Assembly (NCBI GenBank): GCA_947495555.1
Contig: CANLZI010000001.1
Span: forward strand, 100,861 to 164,860
DNA: 64,000 nt
Direction of reading: 5' to 3'
Source of the DNA: an uncultured Erythrobacter sp.
Lineage (GTDB): Bacteria > Pseudomonadota > Alphaproteobacteria > Sphingomonadales > Sphingomonadaceae
Part shown: one piece after another, positions 6,975-16,532 of the stretch
Position numbering within the stretch: position 1 is the stretch's first letter
Layout of the letters: each line of letters opens with the position of its first letter
The notes under the pieces: generated by a model
Database searches by the model: none
What the model was told of the DNA's origin: nothing
The model's input: only the letters and a program-made list of their open reading frames with translations
Made by a program: the position numbers and the translations under genes

Positions 6975-9182
6975 CTATGCGGCTTCGCTGCCTATCGGCA
7001 ATTGCACAAATTTGGGCAGTCCTACCTTACCTGCGATCTGCTTTGGCATGGTGTAAGCCCCGGGACCCAATGCGGAAAGTGGCATTCCGGCTTCTGCCAA
7101 GGTGTAAGGCGATATACGGCGCGTGGTGACAAGCCCATCAGCACCATCGCTGACCAGCGGCACTTCAAAGGATACGCCTTGGCTTCCCTTGCCAGTGTTT
7201 TCTACGGTGCAGACAGCCAGCTGACCGCTACCTAGGTCCAATACCGCTTGTGTTCCGCTTGGTACGTTGTCCAACCCCTCAATCCGAGCACCGGATTTGG
7301 AGATGTTGCGCAGCATCACATCGTAATAATGATCTTCATGGATCAGACCGATCTTGCGGAATACGGTTTGTCTGTCCGAGCGATACCGGGCCGGGCCGCT
7401 TGGTTCGAAGGTCAACTCGCCCTGTTCGAACTTCGTCACGACTTCTTTCTGGCTCAGGGCCTTTGAAAAAATGTAGCCTTGGACCAGATCGGCGCCGCGT
7501 TGCTTGACCAGCTCCAGCTCGTCCATTGCTTCCACACCTTCGGCAACTGTCTGCATGTTCAGCGCGCCGGCGAGTGCAACAATGGCTGAAATAATCGCTG
7601 GGTTGGTATCGCCGCTCAATGTGCAACCGCGAACAAAGCTCTGGTCGATCTTAATCTTGTCAAACGGAGCGCGCTTTAGATAACCCAAGGATGAGTAGCC
7701 GGTGCCAAAGTCATCCAGAGCAAGGCGGACGCCCATATCTTTGAGGGCTTTAAACGTGGTGTCGACGGAGCCGACCTCGCCGACAAACACGCTTTCGGTG
7801 ATTTCCAATTCCAGCCGTTCCGGCGCAAGGCCGCTGTTCTTCAGAGCCTTGGCTACGCAGCGGCAAAAGTCAGCATTCATGAACTGCTTTGCCGAAACAT
7901 TCACAGCTATCCGAATATCATCGGGCCACTTTGCCGCATCACGGCAAGCCTGACCCAAGGCCCAATTCCCCAGCTTGATGATCAAGTCTGACTGTTCTGC
8001 CACGGGAATGAACACCGATGGCGAAATCGCCACACCTTCTGCCGTGGTCCAGCGCATCAGCGCTTCGAAACATTTCACAATGTTGGTGTTGGGATCGACC
8101 AGCGGTTGATAATTGAGCACCAGCTCGCCTTGCTCAAGCGCATCGTGAAGATCTTCCTGCAGAAGAGCACCTTTGGACGCTTCTTCCTTCAACTGCGCAG
8201 TGTAAAAACGGAATGTCCCACGTCCGCCTTCCTTGGCGGCATATAACGCCAAATCAACCGCGCCATTGAGATCATCCGATTCCAGCCCGTCAAATGGCGC
8301 AATCGCGATGCCTACTGATGTACCAATAATCGCGCGGCGGCCATTGATCGAATAGGGCTGCGAAATCATTTGAATGATACGCCCGGCCAGCTCGCCCAAT
8401 TCCCCACGATCGTCCATGTCGGGCAATATGATCTGAAACTCGTCTCCGCCCAATCGCCCAACTTCACCGCGATCTTTGACCAAAGACCGCAATCGGTCCG
8501 CGACCTGTTTAAGCAATTCATCGCCCGCAGGATGGCCCATAGTGTCGTTGACCGCTTTGAAGCGATCCAAATCAAGCATCATCAGTGCAGCGCTCCGGCC
8601 AGAGGCCTGGAAGGAACTGAGCAAGGTCTTCAGACGGCCATTCAAACGCCGGCGGTTGGCCAATCCGGTCAGCTCGTCATATTGCGATTGCCGATTGATG
8701 TCCTGCTGTTGTTGAAATTCGCCAGTTATATCCGTGCAATTGCCGCGATAACCGCCGAAACTCCCTTCGTGGTCATGATAGGGACGGCCCGATATCCGCC
8801 ACCAGCGGGTTGTGCATTTATCGCCCTCTGGCGATGTAGGAAGCGTGATCTTGACGATGTGATCATCGATTTTTGATTTCGAGACCAGTGAAAATCCGAG
8901 CGGGCGTGTCGCCACTTGATCGCGATCATCCAGATCGACTTCGCCAAAGATAGTGGTGATGTCCGATCCGATGAGGGCTTTGGCCCCTTCGCCCAGCGAC
9001 TGTATCGCTCTGGATGAAAGATAGATCAGTTGTCCATCTGCATCGGTTGCCCAATATGAACCGACGCCAACTTCTTCGATCTGGACCAATACTTGCGACG
9101 GCGTAGTCTTTCTGGCGACGACGGCGGACGACTGTTTCGATCTTCGAGAGCGTCCCAGCCTCTCGCTCAGATTTAACGCCAT
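6975..9182 (-). CDS. PAS-GGDEF-EAL-PilZ cyclic-di-GMP signalling protein
   Basis: A 735-residue cytoplasmic protein. In order it has a PAS-like domain (about 30-155), GGDEF (165-330), EAL (340-590) and a C-terminal PilZ-like domain (about 600-690). The cyclase motif RLGGDEF (243-249) is intact, but no RxxD inhibitory site precedes it. The EAL domain keeps FEALMRW (372-378), NVSAKQF, LEITES, DDFGTGYSSLGYL and the KIDQSFV lysine, so phosphodiesterase activity is plausible. The PilZ part shows RSDRQTVFRKIG and NISKSGARIEG, like the c-di-GMP-binding RxxxR and [D/N]xSxxG motifs. No transmembrane segment is seen, so the PAS domain would sense an intracellular cue. It is transcribed alone. Net direction of activity cannot be read from sequence. 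Confidence 0.93.
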   Translation of the reverse strand: MALNLSERLGRSRRSKQSSAVVARKTTPSQVLVQIEEVGVGSYWATDADGQLIYLSSRAIQSLGEGAKALIGSDITTIFGEVDLDDRDQVATRPLGFSLVSKSKIDDHIVKITLPTSPEGDKCTTRWWRISGRPYHDHEGSFGGYRGNCTDITGEFQQQQDINRQSQYDELTGLANRRRLNGRLKTLLSSFQASGRSAALMMLDLDRFKAVNDTMGHPAGDELLKQVADRLRSLVKDRGEVGRLGGDEFQIILPDMDDRGELGELAGRIIQMISQPYSINGRRAIIGTSVGIAIAPFDGLESDDLNGAVDLALYAAKEGGRGTFRFYTAQLKEEASKGALLQEDLHDALEQGELVLNYQPLVDPNTNIVKCFEALMRWTTAEGVAISPSVFIPVAEQSDLIIKLGNWALGQACRDAAKWPDDIRIAVNVSAKQFMNADFCRCVAKALKNSGLAPERLELEITESVFVGEVGSVDTTFKALKDMGVRLALDDFGTGYSSLGYLKRAPFDKIKIDQSFVRGCTLSGDTNPAIISAIVALAGALNMQTVAEGVEAMDELELVKQRGADLVQGYIFSKALSQKEVVTKFEQGELTFEPSGPARYRSDRQTVFRKIGLIHEDHYYDVMLRNISKSGARIEGLDNVPSGTQAVLDLGSGQLAVCTVENTGKGSQGVSFEVPLVSDGADGLVTTRRISPYTLAEAGMPLSALGPGAYTMPKQIAGKVGLPKFVQLPIGSEAA

Positions 9183-9327
9183 TGTTAAGCAACCCTTCCT
9201 GCGCGTCGGGGCCTTGCATCTGCCTAAGCGTCTGTAGCCCCGATCGAATTATTAGGATTGCGTCTACATCGAGCTTGTTACCATGTGATTAAAATCTGCT
9301 AACCTAGATAACGTAAGGCGAGTTGCC

Positions 9328-9600
9328 TTACTTGCGAGCGCGCTCCATCAGCTCAACCAGCTCTTCAAATTTCACCCGTTGTTCTGATTCATCGCCGCTG
9401 GCAATCGCTTCAGCGATGCAGCAGGCAGCATGATCTTTAAGCACTTGGCTTTCGACCTTCGCCAGCGCGGATCTGATTGCTTGAATTTGGTGCAGGATGT
9501 CTATGCAATAACGATCATCTTTGACCATCTGCGTCACCCCGCGAACCTGCCCTTCGATCCGGTTCAGGCGGTTGATTTTGGCACTGGCTTGTTTGTCCAC
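9328..9600 (-). CDS. csoR: CsoR-family copper-responsive repressor
   Basis: This 90-residue all-helical protein matches the CsoR/RcnR/FrmR family (N-terminal RLNRIEGQVRGV). The copper ligands of CsoR are present with exact spacing: Cys32, His57 and Cys61. The neighbouring copA-copB genes and the inverted-repeat operator in the shared promoter support copper as the inducer. It is transcribed divergently from copA with 76 bp between the starts. In this family Cu(I) binding releases DNA and opens the resistance genes. FrmR-like formaldehyde sensing is less likely because the third ligand Cys is present and no formaldehyde gene is nearby. Confidence 0.88.
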   Translation of the reverse strand: MDKQASAKINRLNRIEGQVRGVTQMVKDDRYCIDILHQIQAIRSALAKVESQVLKDHAACCIAEAIASGDESEQRVKFEELVELMERARK

Positions 9601-9616
9601 ATTGAATTCCCATTGA

Positions 9617-9635
9617 TATACCCTAGGGGGGTATA
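9617..9635. promoter_or_regulatory. CsoR-type operator in the csoR-copA divergent promoter
   Basis: A 19-bp inverted repeat has arms TATACCC (9617-9623) and GGGTATA (9629-9635) around a 5-base G-rich spacer. This resembles the known CsoR operator type of TA-rich ends around C/G runs. It lies 17 bp before the csoR start and 42 bp before the copA start, so one bound repressor could silence both directions. Confidence 0.8.
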
Positions 9636-9676
9636 TATAAGACGCCGCTCCTGATCAACACAAGCGATCCATTCTC

Positions 9677-11389
9677 ATGCCAGAACTCAGCCGAAGACGC
9701 CTGATCACCAGCACGGCCACGTTGGCCGCAGCAACATGCCTGCCCATGCCGGGCTGGGCAAAGGGTGGATCTCTAACCCATGCAAAGCGGGGCTTTGGTG
9801 AGCTTTTCGGCGAAGACATAGAACTGGCGATTGGTGACCACCATTTCTCAACAGGGGGCCGATCAGGTCACGCCTTTGCAGTGAATGGCACGGTGCCAGG
9901 GCCTCTGATCCGCCTGCGTGAAGGGCAAGACGTTCGCTTGCATGTCACCAACCATCTGGAAGAGGACAGCTCTATCCATTGGCACGGACTGTTGCTGCCA
10001 TTCCAGTTTGATGGGGTGCCCGGCGTCAGCTTTCCCGGGATCAAGCCTGGCGAGCGATTCACCTATGAATTCCCGATCCGCCAAAGCGGTACTTATTGGT
10101 GGCATTCGCATTCTGGCTTGCAGGAACAGGCGGGCCATTACGGTCCGATTGTTATCGAAAGCGCCGATCCAGACCCACGCTATGACCGCGATTATGTGGT
10201 TCTCTTGAGCGAATTCACGCCGATGCATCCGCACACAATTATGCGCAAGCTTAAGGTTGGTGAGCACTATTTTCAGCGGCAGATGCAGACCGTGAGCGAA
10301 GGTGAGATGTCAGGCGAGATGCGCCGCATGTGGGGGCAAATGCGCATGAATCCGCGAGACATTTCGGATGTGACAGGCAGCACCTACACCTTCCTGATCA
10401 ATGGCCACGGCCCCTCTGACGATTTGCAGTTAGAGTTCAAACCCGGCGAGCGTGTTCGTCTGCGCGTCATCAACGGCAGCGCGATGACATTCTTCAATGT
10501 TCGCATTCCGGGCGTGTCGATGACAGTGATCCAGACCGACGGTCAGGATGTTGACGAAGTCGAGGTTGATGAGTTTCAGATCGGTGTCGCGGAAACCTAT
10601 GACGTGATCGTTGCTCCGCCCGCGGGAAGCCATGCGATCGTGGCCGAAGCGATGGATCGCAGCGGAATGGGTGTGGCCAGCCTGACCAGCCTTGCAGGCC
10701 ATATCGCCACGCCGCCGCCTCTGCGAGAAATTCCGACCCTGACGATGACAGATATGGGCATGATGGATCACGCTGCGATAGGGCATGATATGTCTGCCAT
10801 GTCCGATATGGGCAGCATGGACCACAACATGCGTGACACGTCGCAATTGCCGAGTGACGTGAAGGCAAGCGCGGGTCTCGACATGGTTGCTCCGATGCCG
10901 GCGGACCGGATGAATTTTCCTGGGCTGGGGCTGGATACAGTCGATCACCGTGTGCTGCGCTACACCGATCTAAAAGCCAAGCGAATGAACCCCCACCGCG
11001 AGGTGGAGCGCACAATGGAAATCCACCTGACCGGAAATATGGAACGGTATATGTGGAGCTTTGATGGCAAGAAGTTCTCGGCCGTTACCGATGATCCGAT
11101 CCGGTTTGGCTATGATGAACGCGTTCGGGTGAAGCTTGTTAACCAGACGATGATGGCGCACCCGATCCATCTGCACGGCCATTTCTTCGAGATGGTCAAC
11201 GGCGCCGATCACATGCATCAGCCCCTGAAACACACCATGGTGGTCCAGCCCGGCAGCACCGCCACATTTGACCTGACTGCCAATGAACCGGGCGATTGGG
11301 CATTTCACTGCCACCTACTTTACCACATGCACGCCGGCATGATGCAGGTGGTTACCGTACGGCCATTTCTTGAAGGTGATGAGGCATGA
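9677..11389 (+). CDS. copA: Copper-resistance multicopper oxidase CopA
   Basis: This 570-residue protein has an N-terminal Tat signal (SRRRLIT) and three cupredoxin domains. Copper-binding motifs are HWHG (101-104), WWHSHSG (141-147), HPIHLHGHFFEM near the C-terminus, and HCHLLYHMHAGMM with the type 1 Cys/His/Met set. A Met/His-rich insert (GMMDHAAIGHDMSAM and following) is typical of PcoA/CopA and binds extra copper. It oxidises Cu(I) in the periplasm to lower its toxicity. Its stop overlaps the copB start by four bases, so the two are translated together. CsoR probably controls it through the upstream operator. Confidence 0.95.
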   Translation: MPELSRRRLITSTATLAAATCLPMPGWAKGGSLTHAKRGFGELFGEDIELAIGDHHFSTGGRSGHAFAVNGTVPGPLIRLREGQDVRLHVTNHLEEDSSIHWHGLLLPFQFDGVPGVSFPGIKPGERFTYEFPIRQSGTYWWHSHSGLQEQAGHYGPIVIESADPDPRYDRDYVVLLSEFTPMHPHTIMRKLKVGEHYFQRQMQTVSEGEMSGEMRRMWGQMRMNPRDISDVTGSTYTFLINGHGPSDDLQLEFKPGERVRLRVINGSAMTFFNVRIPGVSMTVIQTDGQDVDEVEVDEFQIGVAETYDVIVAPPAGSHAIVAEAMDRSGMGVASLTSLAGHIATPPPLREIPTLTMTDMGMMDHAAIGHDMSAMSDMGSMDHNMRDTSQLPSDVKASAGLDMVAPMPADRMNFPGLGLDTVDHRVLRYTDLKAKRMNPHREVERTMEIHLTGNMERYMWSFDGKKFSAVTDDPIRFGYDERVRVKLVNQTMMAHPIHLHGHFFEMVNGADHMHQPLKHTMVVQPGSTATFDLTANEPGDWAFHCHLLYHMHAGMMQVVTVRPFLEGDEA

Positions 11390-12375
11390 TCCGCATTGGG
11401 CTTTTTGCTGCAACGGCGCTCGCCTCAGCCCCGCTTGCTGCTCAAGAACATCATGCACACGGCTCGCCCGCTCCGCCAGAGGTTGATCATTGTGCGATGG
11501 GCCATGTGCCGGCTGACCAATGTCCACCGCCGAGCGACGAAATGCCCGCTGAAGAAATGGACCATGCCGCAATGGGCCATGGTGCCAGCTCTGCAAGTGA
11601 CGACAAGTCGGTCAAAGATGCTGCGAGTGAAGATGCTGTTCCGGCAAGGGCACTCCAAGGGCCGCGACATGCGGCAGACAGCATCTGGAGTGCTGAGCTT
11701 ATGGAGCCCTCGCGTATCCAGCTCGCCCGTGAGAATGGCAGCATGAAAACGGGGATGGTGTTGGTGGAGCGGCTCGAGGCGCGCTTTGCCGCTGACAGTG
11801 GCGAAGATGGTTATGTCTGGGATGTGCAAGGCTGGTACGGCAGCGACCTCAACCGCATCGTTGTAAAAACAGAAGGTGAGGGGGAGTTTGGTTCCGAGGT
11901 CGAAGATGCTGAGGTACAGGCGCTCTACAGCCGTGCCATCGGACCTTTCTTTGATCTGCAGACGGGTATTCGCGTGGATGTTGAACCCGACACGCGCAGC
12001 CATCTGGTTGTCGGTGTGCAGGGTCTTGCGCCATATATGTTCCATGTTGATGGGGCGCTGTTCCTGTCCGATCAGGGTGATCTGACTGCCCGGATTGAGG
12101 GTGAATATGACCAGAAAATCACCCAACAGCTTATCCTGCAGCCACGCATGGAAATCGAACTGGCCGCCCAAGACATACCCGAGCGCGAGATTGGCGCTGG
12201 CATTACCAAGATCGAACCTGGTCTTCGCCTCCGGTATGAGATTCAGCCCGAGTTTGCGCCCTATGTGGGCGTAGAATACGAAGCCAAGCTTGGTGACACC
12301 GCCGATCTTGCACGGTTGGCGGGCGAGGACACCAATGGCCTGAAATTCGTCCTTGGTTTGAGGGCCTGGTTCTAG
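11386..12375 (+). CDS. copB: Copper-resistance outer-membrane protein CopB
   Basis: This 329-residue protein has a cleavable signal peptide (about 1-20, ending PLAAQ). A His/Met/Asp-rich segment follows (EHHAHGS..., DHCAMGH..., EEMDHAAMGHG). The C-terminal two thirds are the CopB/PcoB beta-barrel region, with aromatic strand ends up to the final LRAWF, as expected of an outer-membrane protein. It partners CopA in copper sequestration or export. The ATG overlaps the copA stop (ATGA). It is longer than a bare barrel because of the metal-binding N-terminal domain. No other copper genes such as copC or copD follow. Confidence 0.92.
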   Translation: MIRIGLFAATALASAPLAAQEHHAHGSPAPPEVDHCAMGHVPADQCPPPSDEMPAEEMDHAAMGHGASSASDDKSVKDAASEDAVPARALQGPRHAADSIWSAELMEPSRIQLARENGSMKTGMVLVERLEARFAADSGEDGYVWDVQGWYGSDLNRIVVKTEGEGEFGSEVEDAEVQALYSRAIGPFFDLQTGIRVDVEPDTRSHLVVGVQGLAPYMFHVDGALFLSDQGDLTARIEGEYDQKITQQLILQPRMEIELAAQDIPEREIGAGITKIEPGLRLRYEIQPEFAPYVGVEYEAKLGDTADLARLAGEDTNGLKFVLGLRAWF

Positions 12376-12567
12376 GCACTTAGCAAATCGCCAAGGGCCG
12401 TGTGGTGGCGAGACACTTGCTCAACACGTTAACTAGGTTCACAACCAAGATACAGCTGGCAGTGATGATCGCTTGTTGGAACGGCCGCAGTTATCGTGCG
12501 GTGGCGTGCAGACGTACCAGAAGGCAACAACTGCCACGGATGGTTGCGCGTGTTTGGGAGAACAGGC

Positions 12568-14028
12568 TTGACCACCGCAAACGCGCGTAGCTCTGCAGCA
12601 GTAGGGCCATCCTTTGGCACTAAACTGGCCTATGGATTTGGATCGGTCGCGTATGGGGTCAAGGACGCAGGTCTAAAATACTTCCTGCTGCTTTTCTATT
12701 CTCAGGTCGTGGGTCTCGACTCTCGATTGGTAAGTCTGGCCATTTTGGTAGCCCTGATTTTTGATGCCATCAGCGACCCGATCGTGGGATATTGGTCCGA
12801 CAATTTCCGGTCAAAATGGGGGCGGCGCCATCCCTTTATGTATGCCGCAGCCCTGCCCGTTGCGATCAGTTATTATTTCATCTGGTCACCGCCCGAAGGG
12901 TGGAGCGACAGCGCTCTGTTTTGGTATGTTGTTGTTCTGGCTATCGTCATTCGCACGTTCATCACGGTTTATGAGACACCCAGCAGTGCGCTCGCACCAG
13001 AGCTAACCAGTGATTATGACGAGCGCAGCAGCATTTTGAGCTTTCGATATTTCTTCGGCTGGGTTGGCGGAAATGCCATGGCGGTCATCGCCTTTGCGTT
13101 GATCTTCCCGGCATTTGTGACGGCAGCGATCACCAACGGTCAATTCAATCCTGATGCCTATGCGTTTTACGGCATGCTGGGTTCGTCGATAATCTTTGTT
13201 GCGATTATGGTATCGGCGCTGGGCACACACAAATACATCCCGCAACTGCGCAAGGCTCCTCCCAAGCGGCAGATGACGCTGAAGATGATCTTCAAGGAAA
13301 TCTATCAGACGATTGCAGGGCGATCATTCTTTGCCCTTTTCATTGCATCTTTGCTGGCGTTCGCGGCTAGCGGATTGACCGCTGGACTTACGTTCTATTT
13401 CGTTACCTATTTCTGGGAATTCAGCTCTGCCCAGATTGGCGCAATCACATTTGGTGTGTTCCTGTCTGCTTTTATGGGCGGAGCGCTGGCGCCTATTGTG
13501 ACTAAGAAAATAGGCAAAAAAAGAGGCGCTCTTATCGTGGGCCTGGTCGCATTTATCGGGGCTCCGATGCCCATATTCTTGCGGCTCATTGATGTTCTTC
13601 CCGAAAACGGAACGGCCGAGATTTTCTGGATCGTGCTGGTGGCTCAGACAATCGATGTTGGCTTGATCATTTGCTATCAAATATTGGCGGCATCGATGAT
13701 GGCCGATCTGGTGGAGCAGGGGGAGGTCGCAACCGGCCAACGATCCGAAGGGATGTTTTTTGCCGCGGCCACATTCATGCGTAAATTCGGCGAAGGGTTT
13801 GGCATCGTCATAGCCGGATTTATCCTGTCATTCGCCGGGGTTGCCGCTGGCGCGCAGCAGGGCGAGGTGAGCGAATCCACCCTGTGGTCATTGGGGGCAA
13901 TCTATGTCCCAACAATTCTGACTCTGTTTATGACCGTGATCGCAATCGTCAGCCTGTATGACATTGACAGGGGTAAGCATGAGGCGACGCTGAAGGATTT
14001 GGCAAGCCGGAAGGCCAGACTTGGTTAA
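12568..14028 (+). CDS. MFS transporter, GPH (glycoside-pentoside-hexuronide:cation symporter) type
   Basis: From the TTG at 12568 the protein has 486 residues and about twelve hydrophobic segments. The GPH family motif is clear after helix 2 (DPIVGYWSDNFRSKWGRRHPFMY), and a basic cytoplasmic loop (LRKAPPKRQMTLK) separates the halves. Members move sugars or related solutes with Na+ or H+. The TTG is preferred because GGGAG lies seven bases upstream; the open frame before it has no ribosome site and no similarity. No sugar-catabolic gene is adjacent, so the substrate is unknown. Its 3' end overlaps the 3' end of the next minus-strand gene by four bases. Confidence 0.88.
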   Translation: MTTANARSSAAVGPSFGTKLAYGFGSVAYGVKDAGLKYFLLLFYSQVVGLDSRLVSLAILVALIFDAISDPIVGYWSDNFRSKWGRRHPFMYAAALPVAISYYFIWSPPEGWSDSALFWYVVVLAIVIRTFITVYETPSSALAPELTSDYDERSSILSFRYFFGWVGGNAMAVIAFALIFPAFVTAAITNGQFNPDAYAFYGMLGSSIIFVAIMVSALGTHKYIPQLRKAPPKRQMTLKMIFKEIYQTIAGRSFFALFIASLLAFAASGLTAGLTFYFVTYFWEFSSAQIGAITFGVFLSAFMGGALAPIVTKKIGKKRGALIVGLVAFIGAPMPIFLRLIDVLPENGTAEIFWIVLVAQTIDVGLIICYQILAASMMADLVEQGEVATGQRSEGMFFAAATFMRKFGEGFGIVIAGFILSFAGVAAGAQQGEVSESTLWSLGAIYVPTILTLFMTVIAIVSLYDIDRGKHEATLKDLASRKARLG

Positions 14029-14486
14029 ACCACCCGCTTTTCAGCCGATTCAGGTTCGCGCCACATGCCGGATTGCCTTTCCATGACATCCAGCAAATTG
14101 AGATGTTTATCGCGCCCCTCACGCTTCTTCAGCAATTGATTGACTGACAGAAGCAGGAATTTGGGATCGAAGGGCTTGCGGATGTAATCCTGTGCTCCAG
14201 CATATATTGCCTGCTCTTCGTCCTCAGAGCCATTGAGTGCTGTGAACATAATCACCGGTAGGTCGTATAACTTGTCCGACGTGCGAAGTTGACGAAGCAT
14301 GGCAGAGCCCGACATTCCGGGCATGTCCTGATCCAGCAATAGCAAGTCAGGGCGACGCCATTTCAGCAATTCCAATGCTTCTTCACCACTGGTTACCCAC
14401 CCGCATGCGTGTCCCGCACCTATCAAGGTGTCAGCCGCCAGCTCAGCGACGATCTCGTCATCGTCTACGATCAAAATATGAGCCAT
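14025..14486 (-). CDS. Lone response regulator (receiver domain only)
   Basis: This 153-residue protein consists of a CheY-like receiver. The acidic pocket VDDDE is at residues 7-11, the phosphoacceptor Asp52 lies in LLLLDQDMPGMSG, and the Thr and Lys switch residues are in MFTAL and RKPF. The last 30 residues are a charged tail without a DNA-binding domain. Such proteins work by protein contact or as phosphate sinks. No histidine kinase is near, so its partner lies elsewhere. It converges on the MFS gene with a four-base overlap. A link to the nearby c-di-GMP enzyme is possible but unsupported. Confidence 0.9.
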   Translation of the reverse strand: MAHILIVDDDEIVAELAADTLIGAGHACGWVTSGEEALELLKWRRPDLLLLDQDMPGMSGSAMLRQLRTSDKLYDLPVIMFTALNGSEDEEQAIYAGAQDYIRKPFDPKFLLLSVNQLLKKREGRDKHLNLLDVMERQSGMWREPESAEKRVV

Positions 14487-14675
14487 TGATTTCCTTTCAC
14501 AGCGTCACAGCGGGATCAGAAGGTCAGTGTTTCCGATGCCCGAATGAGAAGTGCCTATAGGGGTTTTCCCCGAAGGCTGCGTTTTGGCTCGACTACGTAT
14601 TCCTACTGGTGATGATAGGTCTGACGGTGGATATGCAGGTTGTTTGTTGCATCGCGGTCTGGCACCGCATGGCGC

Positions 14676-15452
14676 ATGGCTGACAATCGATTCCTGAGCA
14701 CCGAAGGCATTCACAACTTTCGCGATTTTGGCGGATATACCGTCGCTGGAGGGGGGCGGGTGAACACAGGCCTGCTGTTTAGATCGGGGCAACATATGGA
14801 AGCCACCGATGGTGACCTTGCTCTGGTAGACGCGCTGGGTATTCGCACCATTGTTGACCTGCGCGGTAACACCGAAAGAGCAGGCTTCCCGTGTCGCCGG
14901 AGCGACAGTTTCACTGCTGCTGTGATCCATTACGATGGAGAAACCGCCAGCTCTCCTCCGCATGAGGCTGCTGCCGGTGCAGGAATTACGGCGGAACAAG
15001 CGCGCCAACGTATGCTGGCTTTGTACACGCGCATGCCGGTCAATCCGGCCATGATTTCCATGTTCGGTCGATATTTCAAGGCGTTGGACCAGCGCGAGGG
15101 CGCAAGTCTGGTGCATTGTTTTGCAGGAAAGGACCGTACCGGCATTGCTGCTGCGATGGTGCTGCAAGTGCTGGGTGCGCATCATGACGATATCGTCGAC
15201 GAGTTCATGTTGACCAATGAAGCGCCGACCACCGAAGTGCTGATCCGCCAATCGGTGCCTCGCATGGAATCCCACTATGGGTCGATTGAGGCAGGTGCTG
15301 TGCGCAATTTGATGGGCGTGCGACCAGAATATATCGAGACCTATATGACCCAAGTTTCCCAAACGCATGGATCGTTTGACGGGTATATTAGGGACATCAT
15401 AGGTGTGGATGAACCGATGCGAGAACGCCTTAAGGCGCGCTTCACAGGGTGA
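14676..15452 (+). CDS. Tyrosine-protein phosphatase (Y_phosphatase3/dual-specificity type)
   Basis: From the ATG at 14676 the product has 258 residues. It contains the CX5R phosphatase loop HCFAGKDRTG (147-156; Cys148, Arg154) and the N-terminal family block GIHNFRDFGGY. The DLRGNTER segment also fits. Such enzymes dephosphorylate phosphotyrosine or, in some members, phosphoinositides. It has no signal peptide, so it is cytoplasmic. An in-frame TTG at 14640 could add 12 residues; neither start has a strong ribosome site. It stands alone before trxB, and a cognate kinase is not visible. Confidence 0.85.
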   Translation: MADNRFLSTEGIHNFRDFGGYTVAGGGRVNTGLLFRSGQHMEATDGDLALVDALGIRTIVDLRGNTERAGFPCRRSDSFTAAVIHYDGETASSPPHEAAAGAGITAEQARQRMLALYTRMPVNPAMISMFGRYFKALDQREGASLVHCFAGKDRTGIAAAMVLQVLGAHHDDIVDEFMLTNEAPTTEVLIRQSVPRMESHYGSIEAGAVRNLMGVRPEYIETYMTQVSQTHGSFDGYIRDIIGVDEPMRERLKARFTG

Positions 15453-15516
15453 CATATCGCGGCTGAATTCCCATATGGAATGGCAACACAAAATCTGACG
15501 AAAGATTCACAAGACC

Positions 15517-16500
15517 ATGGCTACTCACCACACCAAGATGCTGATCATCGGTTCGGGTCCGGCGGGCTATAGCGCTGCCATCTATGGCGCGCGCGCCATG
15601 CTTGAACCGATTGTGGTGCAGGGCATCCAACCCGGCGGCCAATTGACTATCACCACAGATGTCGAGAATTACCCCGGCTTCAAAGATGTGGTGCAGGGCC
15701 CATGGCTGATGGAACAGATGCAAGCGCAGGCCGAACATGTCGGTACGCGCATGATGTGGGATACTATCGTCGAGGTAGATCTGGATTCTGGCCCTCCGTA
15801 TCGCGCAATCGGCGATAGTGGCGACGAATATATTGGCGAAACTCTGGTTATCTGCACCGGTGCGCAGGCAAAATGGCTGGGCATACCCGGCGAGCAAGAA
15901 TTGGGCGGCAAGGGTGTTTCGGCCTGCGCCACCTGCGATGGGTTTTTCTATCGCGGCAAGAAAGTGGCCGTGATCGGCGGCGGTAATACCGCGGTTGAAG
16001 AGGCCCTGTATCTTACCAATCATTCCGACGATGTGACATTGATCCATCGCCGCGATGAATTGCGTTCGGAAAAGATCTTGCAAGAACGCCTGTTTGCCTC
16101 TGACAAAATTACGCCTTTGTGGAACAAGACGGTCAAGAGCTTTGAAGGCGACCCGGCCGATGGTGGGCTAACCCACTTGGTGCTGGAAGACACAGTAACT
16201 GGTGAGATTTCCACCTTAGAAGTCGATGGCGCCTTTGTGGCAATTGGGCATGCGCCTTCTACCGAATTGTTCAAAGGCAAGCTGGCGATGGACGATGGCG
16301 GCTATCTGGATGTTGAGGCTGGCACGCCGAAGACAGCCATTCCCGGCGTCTTTGCAGCCGGCGATGTGACCGATCATGTCTACCGCCAAGCGGTTACCGC
16401 TGCAGGAATGGGTTGCATGGCGGCGCTGGACGCGGAAAAGTTCCTCGCCACGATGGACTTTGCAGCCAATGAAAACTCGGCGACCGAAGCCGCCGAGTAA
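15517..16500 (+). CDS. trxB: Thioredoxin-disulfide reductase
   Basis: This 327-residue protein has the usual TrxB length and order. The N-terminal FAD-binding motif IGSGPAGYSAA is followed by an NADPH domain (AVIGGGNTAVEEAL) and the redox centre CATC (Cys137, Cys140). The C-terminal FAD motif GVFAAGDVTDHVYRQAVTAAGMG is intact. It passes electrons from NADPH to thioredoxin in the cytoplasm. A short inverted repeat, ATTCC/GGAAT, lies upstream (15469-15483); its meaning is unclear. It converges on the MAPEG pair, with 32 bp between stops and no clear terminator. Confidence 0.96.
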   Translation: MATHHTKMLIIGSGPAGYSAAIYGARAMLEPIVVQGIQPGGQLTITTDVENYPGFKDVVQGPWLMEQMQAQAEHVGTRMMWDTIVEVDLDSGPPYRAIGDSGDEYIGETLVICTGAQAKWLGIPGEQELGGKGVSACATCDGFFYRGKKVAVIGGGNTAVEEALYLTNHSDDVTLIHRRDELRSEKILQERLFASDKITPLWNKTVKSFEGDPADGGLTHLVLEDTVTGEISTLEVDGAFVAIGHAPSTELFKGKLAMDDGGYLDVEAGTPKTAIPGVFAAGDVTDHVYRQAVTAAGMGCMAALDAEKFLATMDFAANENSATEAAE

Positions 16501-16532
16501 TTCATTACAAGTTTGCGTTTGGCAGGCTGGCT

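Noticed and set aside
12477..12502. GGAAC followed by CGGT as a second EcfG promoter
   Set aside because: The -10 part is CGGT rather than CGTT, and the downstream gene has no stress link.
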